The notes: generated by a model from the sequence alone, not told the origin. A DNA stretch of 64,000 nt from Meloidogyne chitwoodi (GCA_015183035.1 JACZZP010000024.1:62001-126000); one strand, 5' to 3'. Counted from the stretch's first letter, positions 21,141 to 30,604 are shown. Numbers and translations: made by a program.

Positions 21141-21686
21141 TCACCATCCATTACAATAATTATTTGGATTTAAAATATCATTTTCCTCATCTTCTTCGTC
21201 TACTATTACCAATTTATTATCATTATTTTTTATATGATTTTTAATCATTGTCGAAGTATAATTTTCACAAAAATTTGTCATTATTTTTTCTTCATCTTCT
21301 TCTTTAATAAGTTCTAGAAGCTCCATAGGATAATAACGATTTTCTTTAAAATTTCCATTTTTAGATGAGAATTTTTGTATAATACAATGTAGATAAGGAT
21401 AATTAAGTCGAATTCTATGTTTTGCATAATAATGTGCTGCAACACAAATATTGAAAGGTTTTGAAAGTCTTCCATAAGCTTGGACTATATTTGCTCCTTC
21501 ATTTGACAGACCACCAATTATAAATTTATTTTTAAGTCCGTTGCGATCTTTATAAGTTGTTTCTACTTTTTGACCTTCAAGTACTTTTAAAATAATTTTT
21601 TGATTTTCAGGATGATTAAGAATATCTCTAAGTGATTTGACATTGCAAGATAAAATATTTGCACATTCATCACTGACAAGAACCAT
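21141..21686 (-). CDS. Free-standing PAZ-domain protein (Argonaute-derived), 181 aa
   Basis: The PAZ domain of Argonaute and Dicer binds the 3' end of small RNAs. Residues about 36-127 carry the Argonaute PAZ pattern: LEGQKVETTYKDRNGLKNKF, IIGGLSNEGAN, a middle loop, then CVAAHYYAKHRIRLNYPYL-HC and RYYPMELLELI. TSTMIK at 144-149 matches the beginning of the linker that follows PAZ in Argonautes. There is no N domain, MID or PIWI, so it cannot slice. It is intronless and ends in an acidic tail (DEEDEEND). It converges on PolB (68 bases between stops) and shares a divergent GGGCGG/TATA promoter with 21884-22179. Fold assignment is confident; a role as a small-RNA-binding silencing modulator is inference. 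Confidence 0.85.
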   Translation of the reverse strand: MVLVSDECANILSCNVKSLRDILNHPENQKIILKVLEGQKVETTYKDRNGLKNKFIIGGLSNEGANIVQAYGRLSKPFNICVAAHYYAKHRIRLNYPYLHCIIQKFSSKNGNFKENRYYPMELLELIKEEDEEKIMTNFCENYTSTMIKNHIKNNDNKLVIVDEEDEENDILNPNNYCNGW

Positions 21687-21883
21687 TTTTTTTCAAAAAT
21701 TTTTTTTAGATATGAATTAAAGATGATTAATTATGCGAGTTTAAATACTAGATTTTAAGCTCCGCCCCTTTTTACATCTAAATAAATAGTGTAAAATGTT
21801 TACTCAGAAGCTCATTCTAACATTTTTTAATAAAACTAAAAATATTTTATCTTTAAAAAAATATTTTTCAAACAAATTAAAAA
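21687..21883. promoter_or_regulatory. Divergent promoter between the PAZ gene and the next small gene
   Basis: TCCGCCCC at 21761-21768 is a GGGGCGGA box for the minus strand, with a TATTTAAAC box (about 21740-21748) between it and the PAZ start. AAATAAATAGTGTAAAA (about 21780-21796) is a candidate TATA region for the plus-strand gene. Confidence 0.45.
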
Positions 21884-22179
21884 ATGGAAAATATTGGTGA
21901 AATTAATTCTAATGTTCCTGTTTTAAATTTTGATAACAAATCTACTATTCGCGAACCATTGTGGAAATTATTTCGTGGAAAATTTTTGTTTACGTTTACT
22001 TTATGTGCAGGTTTATTTAGTAAATTTGATTATTAAAATTATTTTTAAATTTTTTAGATTGTCGAGATCGTATTTTCAAGAAAAGTGACAAAGCAGTTCG
22101 CAATGAGAATCGTATCGAAGTCAAGTTTGACATGGCGAAGATTGTTTCAAAAAGAATTGTAGAGTTTCAGACATTATAA
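21884..22179 (+). CDS. Small two-exon protein of the Polinton (82 aa)
   Basis: Exon 1 is 21884-22010, the intron 22011-22057 (47 nt, ends TTTTTTAG), exon 2 22058-22179. The middle reads REPLWKLFRGKFLFTFTLCA then DCRDRIFKKSDK: an aromatic/basic segment and a charged helix with two nearby Cys. No family is recognised. It is divergent from the PAZ gene and may be co-regulated with it. Confidence 0.5.
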
Positions 22180-22366
22180 CACCATATACACCAAAATCAA
22201 ACTGATTAATTAATATTGTTTACATTTTTTTAATTAAATAAACTTTAATTAATATTTATTGGTATTATTTAAGATTATTTTAAAGTTCTGAGTTTACAAA
22301 ATAAAAAATATTTTTAAAAAATGACTTATAATTGTGAAAGTCTTTATTTAATTTATATATATATAT

Positions 22367-22678
22367 CAAGGATGGGCAACTTTTGTATTTCGTCTTTCAT
22401 ATTTCGTATTAGTATTTTTAGACCAATTTTATTTCGTCTTTCGTATTTTTGGACGAAATACGAAATTTTTGAAATTATGAAATTTTTAAAATATCGAAAT
22501 AAAAAAATTTTTTTGGGGGTAGTTTCATATTTCGTATTTTTGTTACTTTCGTAATTTCGTATTATTTCGTGTTTTTGAACCTTTTTTATTTCATATTTCG
22601 TCTTTCGTTTTTTAATTTGGTTTCGTAAATTTCATATTTCGTCTTTCGTATTTTATTTTCTGATTTTGTCCATCCATG
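22367..22678. mobile_element. hAT-type MITE (312 bp) inside the Polinton
   Basis: The ends CAAGGATGGGCAA and TTGTCCATCCATG are inverted and imperfect, in the style of hAT ends (CAGGGATGGGCAA). They are flanked by ATATATAT on both sides, consistent with an 8-bp target duplication but ambiguous in TA-rich DNA. The inside is a string of TTTCGTATTTCG-like words. Confidence 0.65.
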
Positions 22679-22739
22679 ATATATATTATATATATTTAAA
22701 AAACTTATTTTTTAAATTCTAACTTTTAATTTTTTTAAA

Positions 22740-23460
22740 TTATTTTATTCATGAATATGTCAAAATAAAAAATTATTTTATTCAAAACATTTTTTTTGAC
22801 ATGCCAAGAAAATGTTATGAATAATTTAATTTATTCAAGAAATGTCAAATTAACAAAATAATTGAAATTATGAAAAATTAATTTATTCAGGAAAATGTCA
22901 AATTAACAAAATAATTGAAATTATGAAAAATTAATTTATTCAGGAAAATGTCAAATTAACAAAATAATTGAAATTATGAAAAATTAATTTATTCAGGAAA
23001 ATGTCAAATTAACAAAATAATTGAAATTATGAAAAAATAAATTAATCATGAAATGTCAAAAATAAAAATTTTTGAAATATTGAAAAAATTAATTTATTCA
23101 TAACATTTCTTGACATGTCAAAATAAAAAAGTAAAAATTTTTTGAAATTTTAAAAAATAATTTATTCATGAACATTTCAAAATAAAAAAAAAGTAAAAAT
23201 TTTTTTTGAAATATTGAAAAAATAATTTATTCATGAACATGTCAAAATAAAAAAAAAGTAAAAATGTTTTGAAAATTGAAGAAATAATTTATTCATGAAC
23301 ATGTCAAAATAAAAAAGTAAAAATTTTTTGAAATATTGAAAAAATAATTTATTCATAACATTTCTTTGACATGTCAAAATAAAAAATAAAAATTTTTTGA
23401 AATATTGAAAAATAATTTATTCATGAACATGTCAAAAACAAAAAATTAATTATTAGAAAT
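22740..23460. repeat. Two families of about 55-60-bp tandem repeats
   Basis: About 22850-23035: four near-identical copies of a unit with TTTATTCAGGAAAATGTCAAA and TAACAAAATAATTGAAATTA. About 23040-23460: about seven looser copies built around TTATTCATGAACATGTCAAAA, then AAAAAGTAAAAATTTTTTG. Both contain an ATTCATGAACATGT-like near-palindrome. Nothing coding. Confidence 0.75.
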
Positions 23461-23654
23461 TTTGAAAAAAAGTCAATCAAACATTTATTCATATATGTTT
23501 GTGACATATATGAATAATTTATATTTTTCAGTTTAAATTTAGACATGTAATATATTTTTTAATAAAATTTTTCTAAGGGGCTATCTTTTTTATTAAATAA
23601 TTATGAAGTTTTCTTCATAAATTTTATGTTAAGATCAAAAATTAATTTTAATAA

Positions 23655-23905
23655 AGGATGATAGACATGAGCGTATGATACAACAATTATCTACCTTGAC
23701 AAATACGACTAATGAATCGTTAAGAATTATTCTGCGTTATCTCCAAACAGTATTTTTTTACTTTTATTATGAGAAATATTTTATTTTTAGCTCGATAACC
23801 GAATTCATAATCGGCAGGAACCTCATAATGGTATGATTTTTTATAATTTTTTCTTTAAGTCCCGGTTTACATAATAATGTTGGTGGCCGCAGATAGACAT
23901 TGATG
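23655..23905 (+). CDS. Short coiled-coil exon pair, unidentified
   Basis: An open stretch from about 23657 (DDRHERMIQQLSTLTNTTNE, then a SLRIILRYLQ helix) ends at a GTATTTTTTT donor near 23748. It resumes after TTTTTAG at about 23791 with LDNRIHNRQEPHN. The heptad-like pattern recalls the oligomerising tail of Myb/SANT-like regulators, but this is weak. No start codon region is clear. It lies between the minisatellites and the nnt fragment, inside the Polinton. Confidence 0.35.
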
Positions 23906-24310
23906 TGAAAGAAAAATTTTTTAAAAATATATTTATTTAATTTATTTATTTAATAAATATTCTGACTTTCGTTACTTCTATTTGTTGGCTTTTCTAGATC
24001 AAACAATAAGTAAGGACATTGAATTTTTAGCATATTTGCCCATACTCTTTAGTACCCCTGTAAGACATTGATTGAAGATTAGCGTTCAAATTTTCTTTAG
24101 ATTTGTTGAACGTGGGCAGCTGTTGTGTGAACTTTCATTTAGTTTTCTTATCTAGTATTCTTTTTAATCTTTAAAGTTCTTCGTTTTAAAATTATGTTTA
24201 AAGAAGTCTGATGAGTTCAATTTTTGTTATGATCTTAAAATTGTTATTTTAGAGTTAAATTAAGCCTGATGAGATTTAATGTTAATTTTTAGACCGTTCG
24301 ATAAAGCAGG

Positions 24311-26068
24311 ATGTTACTTTGTGTTTATCGACAGTTTCCTTATTCATTTCTAAAAAGAACACAATATTTACTTCAAACGAGATGTTTTTGTGAGATTAAA
24401 GAAAAGTCTTTTGAAAAATTGACTCATAAAGGAATGGTTGTTTCTACTTTAAAGGAAATTAATCCAGGTTGTTTTTTGACCATTTTTAGTTAGTTTTCTT
24501 GTAGAAGAACATCGTGTTTCACTTACTCCATTGGCTGCCTGTACTTTACTTAAACGTGGTATTAATGTTAAGATTGAGAGTGGAGCAGGTGTATTAGCTT
24601 CAATTTCTGACGAGGAATTTGCAAGAACAGGCGCAAAGATTGTCAACAAAAAAGAAGCAGTTGCGGCTGATATCTTGCTAAAAGTTTGCTTTTTTACTAA
24701 TTTAGAATAAGAATGATTCTGTGATATTTAGGTTCGTTGCCTAGAAATGGATGAAGTTTCTTTATTCCGACCTAATTCTACTCTAATTTCTTTTATTTTT
24801 CCTGAAAATAATAAAACAGTTGTAGATTTATTAGTTGGACTTAAAATGACTGTTTTTGTAATGGACAAAATACCACAAATATCGCGAGCTCAGGTTTCTT
24901 TTATTACATTCTTTTAAACATTAATAATAGGTTTTTGATACCCTTAGTTCTATGGCTAATATTGTTGGATATAAAGCAGTAATTGAGACAGCAAACAGTT
25001 ATGGAAAATTTTTCGCAGGACAAATTACTGCTGCGGGGAAGGTTCCACCGGCAAAAGTGCTTGTTGTTGGAGGAGATGTTGCTGGATTAAGTAATTATTT
25101 TAAAATTAAAAACATCATTTATCAAACATTTTTCAGGTGCAATTGCAACAGCAAAAAATTTGGGTGCGATTGTTAAAGATTTTGACACTAGAACTGATGT
25201 TAAAGAACAAGTTCAATCACTTGTAGCTGAATTTTTGGAGGTTTTTTTTTTAAAAAAGTATTTTTAATATTTCATTTTTAAAGATAAAATTGAAAGAATC
25301 TGGCGAAGGTTCTGATGGTTATGCAAAAGAAATGAGTCCTGAGTTTATTGCTGCTGAAATGGAGCTTTTTAGACAACAATGTCGAGATGTTGACGTTATA
25401 ATTAGTACAGCAACAATTCCTGGGAAAAAAGCTCCCGTTCTCTTCACTAAAGTTATTTTTTCTAATTTGATTTGTCTAAATATAAATTATAGGAAATGAT
25501 TTCATTAATGAAACCAGGCTCTGTTGTTGTTGATTTGGTAGCAGAACCAGGAGGCATTTTTGAAACAACAAGACCTGGAGAAGTTTATACAAACGATAAT
25601 GGGGTTCTTCATATTGGATACAAACAAATGCCTAATCGTCTTGCTGGGCAAAGTTCAGTTTTATATGCTAACAATATAACCAAATTTTTGTTGGCAATTG
25701 GTGACCAAAAAGAGAACTTTTTCATTGATTTGAAAGTATTTTTTTAATTTCTTTTTAACTTTCTATTTTTTATAAGGATGAAGTTGTTCGTGGATCAATC
25801 ATTTTACATAATGGAACTCTTTTATGGTCTCCTCCTGTTGTTGCTCAACCATCTCCTACTACTCAACCAAAATCAAATGTTGAGGTAGAGGTGATTATAC
25901 CTAAAGAAGAAAGTCATTTTATTAAAAATTTGAAAAAGGTTTCACTCTATGCCGGAGGTTTTATTTTATTTTTTAATTAATTTAAAATTTTAGCGATTGG
26001 ATCCACCAATTTACTTGGATATGTTAGTCCAAATATGGCATTTACTCAAACTATGACCACTTTTTCTG
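24311..26068 (+). CDS. nnt-1: 5' half of a mitochondrial NAD(P) transhydrogenase gene, inside the Polinton
   Basis: Full NNT is an inner-membrane proton-pumping enzyme with an NAD-binding domain (dI), a membrane domain (dII) and an NADP-binding domain (dIII). Nine exons are seen: 24311-24467, 24505-24683, 24732-24893, 24931-25090, 25137-25240, 25284-25451, 25493-25735, 25777-25957 and 25994-26068. They encode a basic mitochondrial-type leader, the AlaDH/PNT N-terminal block (KEIN joined to [12 protein letters not shown]), the Rossmann block [11 protein letters not shown], and the [16 protein letters not shown] block. They stop after the first membrane span of dII ([15 protein letters not shown]) at a donor site. 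All dI exons are open, about 476 codons. The rest of dII and all of dIII are absent; a stop is met soon after 26068. The gene keeps its introns, so genomic DNA was captured, or rearranged into the element. Confidence 0.88.
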
Positions 26069-26224
26069 GTAAATTATTTATTTTTTGTTTAATATATAAT
26101 ATTTTTAAATATTCTTCTTTTTTTTATTTAATTTTATTTTTCATTTCTCTCATAATTTCTATTTTTTATGACAGATCATTTATCTTCAAATTAGAGGCCT
26201 CATGTATCTTTCTCAATAGAAGGA

Positions 26225-26316
26225 AGATCTTGCGCGCCTTTTTTTTGCATTAATTTTTCATGATATTTTAATTTTTATGAAAATTAAATATGCAAAAAAA
26301 AAGGCGCGCAAACTTC
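26225..26316. repeat. Hairpin with GCGCGCC arms just after the nnt fragment
   Basis: GCGCGCCTTTTTTTTGCAT pairs with ATGCAAAAAAAAAGGCGCGC around a loop of about 45 bases. The outer bases GGAAG and CTTCC extend the stem. It marks the place where the transhydrogenase homology stops and could be a breakpoint or a MITE. Confidence 0.6.
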
Positions 26317-26448
26317 CCTATATAAGGAATTTATTTTAAATTTATTTATTTTTTTCCTTATTTAATTTTTATATTTAAATATATTTTTTTTTTAAATTAT
26401 TTAAATAATTTTATGTTAGTTTTATTTATTTTTAAATTTTATTTTTAG

Positions 26449-26697
26449 TTTTCTCCTTTTTATAGAGATGTTCCAAGATTCTTGGCCTGTTTTTTTTTTC
26501 AACCTTACCCGATTCCCGACATTTCATTTATTTTTTCTTTAAATCTTTTTTTTGATCCGATTTTGTACCAAAATGCCGTGATTGTTAATTATAAAGATTT
26601 TTACGAGTTAGAATTTTCCACAGATTTACAAAATTTTCCTTTTTTTTGGTCCACACATGAACATTCTCTTATTCTTTTTTTATTTTTAAATATTTAA
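26449..26697 (+). CDS. Unidentified open exon (about 80 codons)
   Basis: After a TTTTTAG acceptor an open frame runs to TAA at 26697, with a non-random middle (YRDVPRFLACFFF, PYPIPDISF, NAVIVNYKDFYELEFST). An in-frame ATG is at 26482. It lies between the nnt fragment and the next small gene. It may be a separate gene or the 3' exon of a chimeric transcript. No family is recognised. Confidence 0.3.
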   Translation, partial: FSPFYRDVPRFLACFFFQPYPIPDISFIFSLNLFFDPILYQNAVIVNYKDFYELEFSTDLQNFPFFWSTHEHSLILFLFLNI

Positions 26698-26727
26698 AAT
26701 ATTTTTTATAAGTTTTTTTTAGTTAAA

Positions 26728-27293
26728 ATGCAACAACCAACAAATGAAAATAATTTGGCTTCTTTAATTCATCTATGTCTCCAGAAAAATGAATGTACTA
26801 CATATAAAAAAATTTTAAATTTTGTTAAAAATATTCACAAAAACGTTCAAGGTAAATTTTTTTTAATTTTATATAATAAATATCGAAATTCGCAGACTCT
26901 GAAATTAAAGAAATCTTTCAAAAAATGATAATAGAAGAAACTATTATTAAACAAAATCCAAATCTCAAAAACATCTTTTTTGGAACTTATAAATTAAATT
27001 ATAATAAAAATATTAGTGGCACAGAATGGATTCATGTTTTAAACCAGATAGAAGAGATTAAAAAAAGTATTTATTATCTCAAAAAAGAATCTAATTCAAA
27101 CGATGAAGATATTAAAGCAATAAGATCATTTTTATGCAATCAAGAGAAAGAAGTTGATTTACGTTTTAAACTACAACATCAAACAAATTATAATGTGTAT
27201 AAATATTTACAAATTATTTTTACACATGAAGGCGAATTGTCAACATTTTTACGTGCGATATTTGACAAAATTATTTATATACAACAACCATAA
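26728..27293 (+). CDS. Two-exon helical protein near the right end of the Polinton (about 174 aa)
   Basis: Exon 1 is 26728-26852 (MQQPTNENNLASLIHLCLQK...), followed by an intron of about 46 nt ending TTCGCAG. Exon 2 runs from about 26899 to TAA at 27293 (EIFQKMIIEETIIKQNPN, WIHVLNQIEEIKKSIYYLK, then LCNQEKEVDLRFKLQHQTN). It is almost wholly helical with many Lys, Glu, Gln and Asn. No family is recognised. The gene ends about 290 bases inside the right terminal repeat and reads toward it, so it belongs to the element by position. Confidence 0.5.
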
Positions 27294-27579
27294 TGTTCAC
27301 AAGAAGCATTTTTTCAATAACTACCACAAGAATTTTTTTTATTATTCACAATAAGAAAAAATCACAAAAAACATTTTTTTTTCAAACTAACTATTTTTTA
27401 AAGAATAACCGCACGAACATTTTTGTTCACTACTTTGTCTTTTTTAGAATTTTATCATTTTTTATTGGTGTAAAAGATAAATAAAAAATTTTTTTTTTAA
27501 TTCTTAATAAGAAAAAGGGGCATGTTTTTTTTTTTTATCACACTTTTCAACACCTTTTGATTTATAAAAACGGATAGAG

Positions 27580-27705
27580 CATCCCAAACCTTTAGGCTGT
27601 CGGCAAACATCAAAATAATTTTTCTACAAAATATATGGGCGTGTCCTTCAATACCCACAGGAATGTGCGGTAAAAAAAGGGAATTTCTCCTTAGGGCTAA
27701 CTACT
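27580..27705 (-). repeat. Right terminal inverted repeat of the Polinton
   Basis: This is the reverse complement of the left repeat at 5143-5267, with about six substitutions and one indel. It ends ...GGGCTAACTACT at 27705 and is followed by AGAACT. Confidence 0.9.
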
Positions 27706-27713
27706 AGAACTAG

Positions 27714-28053
27714 TTCCGAGGAAATTTTGAACTTTCCCATATGTACCGGCTAATACTCAAACATGTGCCAACTAAAATATTAAAATAAAATTATTAAATT
27801 AAAAAATTATTTTTAAGATAGCTAATGAAAATGGCACTGTTTGGGAAAATAATACGCAATTTCGGGTAAATTTAATTTTATCAATTTTACTCTTTATTTA
27901 ATTCCTAGGTTTATCAAAATGGACAAGAGCAGTCAATGAATGCAAGCGTTTACGAAAATAGGTTTTTGCAAATTAACACTTGAAAATAATTTTTTAATTT
28001 ATTTTCTTTTATTCAGCATGTACGTTATTGATGCAATAGAGTACAGAGATTAA
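27714..28053 (+). CDS. 3' exons of an unidentified host gene beside the Polinton
   Basis: Exons can be read at about 27714-27764, 27818-27865, 27909-27961 and 28017-28053, with good splice signals (TTTTTAAG, TTCCTAG, TTATTCAG) and consistent phase. They give MYRLILKH, IANENGTVWENNTQFR, VYQNGQEQSMNASVYEN and SMYVIDAIEYRD before TAA. An in-frame TAG at 27711 closes the frame on the left, so the gene either starts at the internal ATG (about 43 aa) or was cut by the insertion. No family is recognised. Confidence 0.4.
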
Positions 28054-28918
28054 TTTAAAAATTTTTAACAAAATTATAATTTTTTAATTTTGCATTCTCT
28101 TAAATTAATTTTTAATTTTTTTAACTTTTTTAATAAATTTTTAATTGTCTAATTTTCTCTCGACTTTCAGCATTGATAAAATAAATTATTTTTTAAACAT
28201 ACTATTCTAATAAATCTATCAGAATTTTGAATTTATGAGCATTATTTAACTACAATATTATATCGCAAAATTAATTGGGACAAAAATTTAAATTAAAAAA
28301 CACTTTCAATTTAAATAAAAAACAATTTAACAGAAAAAAATTTATTCTTTAAATAAACAATCTTAAAACTAATAAATTTTAAATGGGAAGAGAAGCTTTT
28401 TAATAATAATTTAATAGAACGAGAAGCTTGAACTTTAGTGATAAGATGGGCTCTTTAAATAGCCAAAAAATAGAAGGCGTAACATTTTAAAGGAATTTGC
28501 TTTTCCTAAAAAGTACATAAAATTAGGGGCGTAAACTGCTAAAAGAAAAAGGACGAGTAAAAAATAATATATTTTTTTTATGTAAAATGATTAATAATAA
28601 AAAAGAATGTCGCTTTTGCGACATATTACCCTATATAATTATCGATTAGTTAGGGACATACAAATTGAAGAAACCAAATTATCGGTAAAAAAAGTCCGAA
28701 AAAAAGGCTCTCAAACTCGTGTACTTTTTCTTTTTTAAGCCAAAACCTTTTGAATGGATTGTTTGAGCACAAAGGTAGTGGTATAATAGTACAGCAAGAT
28801 TTTGGTGCGGAGTTTGAGTGTCAAAAAGGAAAATGCTTTTTTATTATTTTAAATTACTTTTATAAAATTTATTATTTAAAATTTTTATTTTAATAAATCA
28901 GTGTTTTTTTAATTTTTA
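28054..28918. other. AT-rich intergenic DNA with a weak inverted repeat
   Basis: No gene is seen. About 28700-28840: GGCTCTCAAACTC and GAGTTTGAGTGTC form an imperfect inverted pair, probably a decayed MITE. Confidence 0.35.
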
Positions 28919-29059
28919 TTATTTTAAATTATTTTCATAAAAAGTCCCGTGCGAGGAGTAAGGCCGCGATCCTCCTCCGAAGACAGGGAGAGACCGGCTG
29001 TACATTCTCCTTATCTCTAATATTTCAGCCTGTTGAAAGGCGTCAAAAATAGAAACTGC
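28919..29059 (-). CDS. Probable terminal exon of an unidentified host gene
   Basis: On the minus strand a TTTTACAG acceptor is followed by 46 open codons and TAA. The coding text is clearly unlike the AT-rich surroundings: AVSIFDAFQQAEILEIRRMY, then SRSLPVFGGGSRPYSSHGTF. It is GC-richer than its flanks. Upstream exons would lie to the right; an open minus-strand stretch at about 29465-29645 with four Cys may be one, but the link is unproven. Confidence 0.45.
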   Translation of the reverse strand, partial: AVSIFDAFQQAEILEIRRMYSRSLPVFGGGSRPYSSHGTFYENNLK

Positions 29060-30400
29060 CTGTAAAATTTAACAAAATTGATTATAATTAATTGATTTTA
29101 AATTTTTTTTAATATTCCACAAAAATAAATAAATAATAAAATACTTAATATAATTAATTTTTAAAAATGTTTTTTTATTTAAAATAAAATAAATTATAGA
29201 ATTAATTAAATAAAATTAAAAAATATATTAAATTTTGTTTTTGTTTTTCTTTTATTTTCTAAAAAAATAACATTCTTTTTCATTATATGGTGTGTATTAA
29301 TATAAATAAATAGATTATTGAATTAAAAAAATTAAAATTCACTTTAAAAATTTTTTATTCAAAAATAAAATTAATTAAATAAAATTGATTAAATAAAATT
29401 AGTTTTCTCATTTTGTGTGTACTAACATCATATCCTTCAGAAATGTGTCTTTTTTTAATAATACGAGAAAAAATTAAAAATAGTGTGGACACATCGAGAA
29501 TTTAAATACGGTACATCAGTACAGTGGGTGTAAACGTTATTGACAAATTTAGTAGATACCAATTCCTTGCATATTCGAAATTTTGACGTATTATTCTTTC
29601 GCCGTTTAATGAACAAATTTCCAGAAATTAGTTTATTAAATTTAATTTTAAACTTTAGTTCCTCTTGTAAAAGAACAAAGTCTTTTTTTCTTTAAAAAAT
29701 TTTTTTAATAAAAAATTTAAATTATCCCTGTTTTGTAAGTAAATTTAATTTTTAAATAATTTTTAAAAAATTAAAATTTTTAAATCTAAAAAATAATTAA
29801 AATTTTATTAAAATATTGTTAGACTCAAAAGTTAAGTGCTTCTGCGCAATTATAATAACCGCGGTTATTATTTTTATTATTACAACCGCGATTTCCGCGG
29901 TTACTTGCAATATTTCTTTTATTTTAATTTTTTATTTTTTTAAAAAATAATTTTTTTTTAAATTTATTTTTTCATCTTGTTTTTTTCTCGGTTGATTATT
30001 TATTTATTTATTATTTATTTTAATTTTTATTTTTTTTTAAAAAATAATTTCTTTTTAAAATTTATTTTTTCATCTTGTTTTTTTCTCGGTTGATTATTTA
30101 TTTATTTATTATTTATTTTAATTTTTTATTTTTTTAAAAAATTATCTCAAATTCAAAAAAGATTCATTTTTCTTATTACTTTTCTAAATTTCTTAGGTCA
30201 TTTCTATTTCTTATCTATTTCTTATGGATATAATTTAGATTTATAATATAGTCTAATAAAAATTAAATTCCAAGAAGATTCATTTTTTCTTATTACTTTT
30301 CTAAATTTCTTAGGTCATTTCTATTTCTTATGTATATAATTTAGCTTTATTCTAGGAAATCATTTGATAAATTTATATTTATAATGTTTCATTAACTTTT
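29060..30400. repeat. AT-rich DNA with short tandem duplications
   Basis: About 29920-30140: two near-identical copies of an 87-base unit containing TCATCTTGTTTTTTTCTCGG. About 30164-30335: a 55-base segment (TTACTTTTCTAAATTTCTTAG, one base short when quoted in full) occurs twice. About 29855-29905: CCGCGG words in an inverted arrangement (AACCGCGGTTAT and CCGCGGTTAC). No RNA gene is recognised. Confidence 0.5.
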
Positions 30401-30604
30401 TTATTTATTTATATATTGTTTTATGAATTTCGAATCTCTTGTTTCAGTCCAATCATGGTTCAATGCTTTACAAGTGTTGAAGATTTTTTCCCATGTTTTA
30501 CGCTTCTCATCAACACTAACCTTATAAGAAACATTCCACTTATAACAGAATAATTTTCTTGAGTTAGTAATATAAGTTCTTTTTTCCGAATTTTTGTTGT
30601 TCAT
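30401..30604 (-). CDS. Possible Myb/SANT-like domain fragment (67 aa)
   Basis: An open minus-strand frame reads KRTYITNSRKLFCYKWNVSY, then EKRKTWEKIFNTCKALNHDW. The spacing of Trp and basic residues recalls Myb/SANT-like DNA-binding domains. It is isolated and short, so it may be a gene fragment or chance. Confidence 0.25.
   Translation of the reverse strand: MNNKNSEKRTYITNSRKLFCYKWNVSYKVSVDEKRKTWEKIFNTCKALNHDWTETRDSKFIKQYINK

Larger units (their letters stand above)
5143..27705. mobile_element. Maverick/Polinton virus-like DNA transposon, 22.6 kb
   Basis: Polintons are 15-25 kb elements that encode their own protein-primed DNA polymerase, retroviral-type integrase, packaging ATPase, adenovirus-type protease and jelly-roll capsid proteins, and are bounded by terminal inverted repeats. 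All of these are found here, between inverted repeats at 5143-5267 and 27580-27705. The termini are AG...CT, as is usual. The flanking 6-mers, GTTAAT on the left and AGAACT on the right, do not match, so the expected 6-bp target duplication is absent. Most genes read rightward; three lie on the minus strand or in mixed order. The capsid and polymerase genes carry frame breaks, so this copy is probably not autonomous as assembled. The right-hand 5 kb holds cargo not standard for the group. Confidence 0.92.

Noticed and set aside
27154..27484. Short open frames overlapping and following the last element gene
   Set aside because: Phe/Ile/Lys/Asn-rich text typical of AT-rich chance frames; no splice or promoter support.
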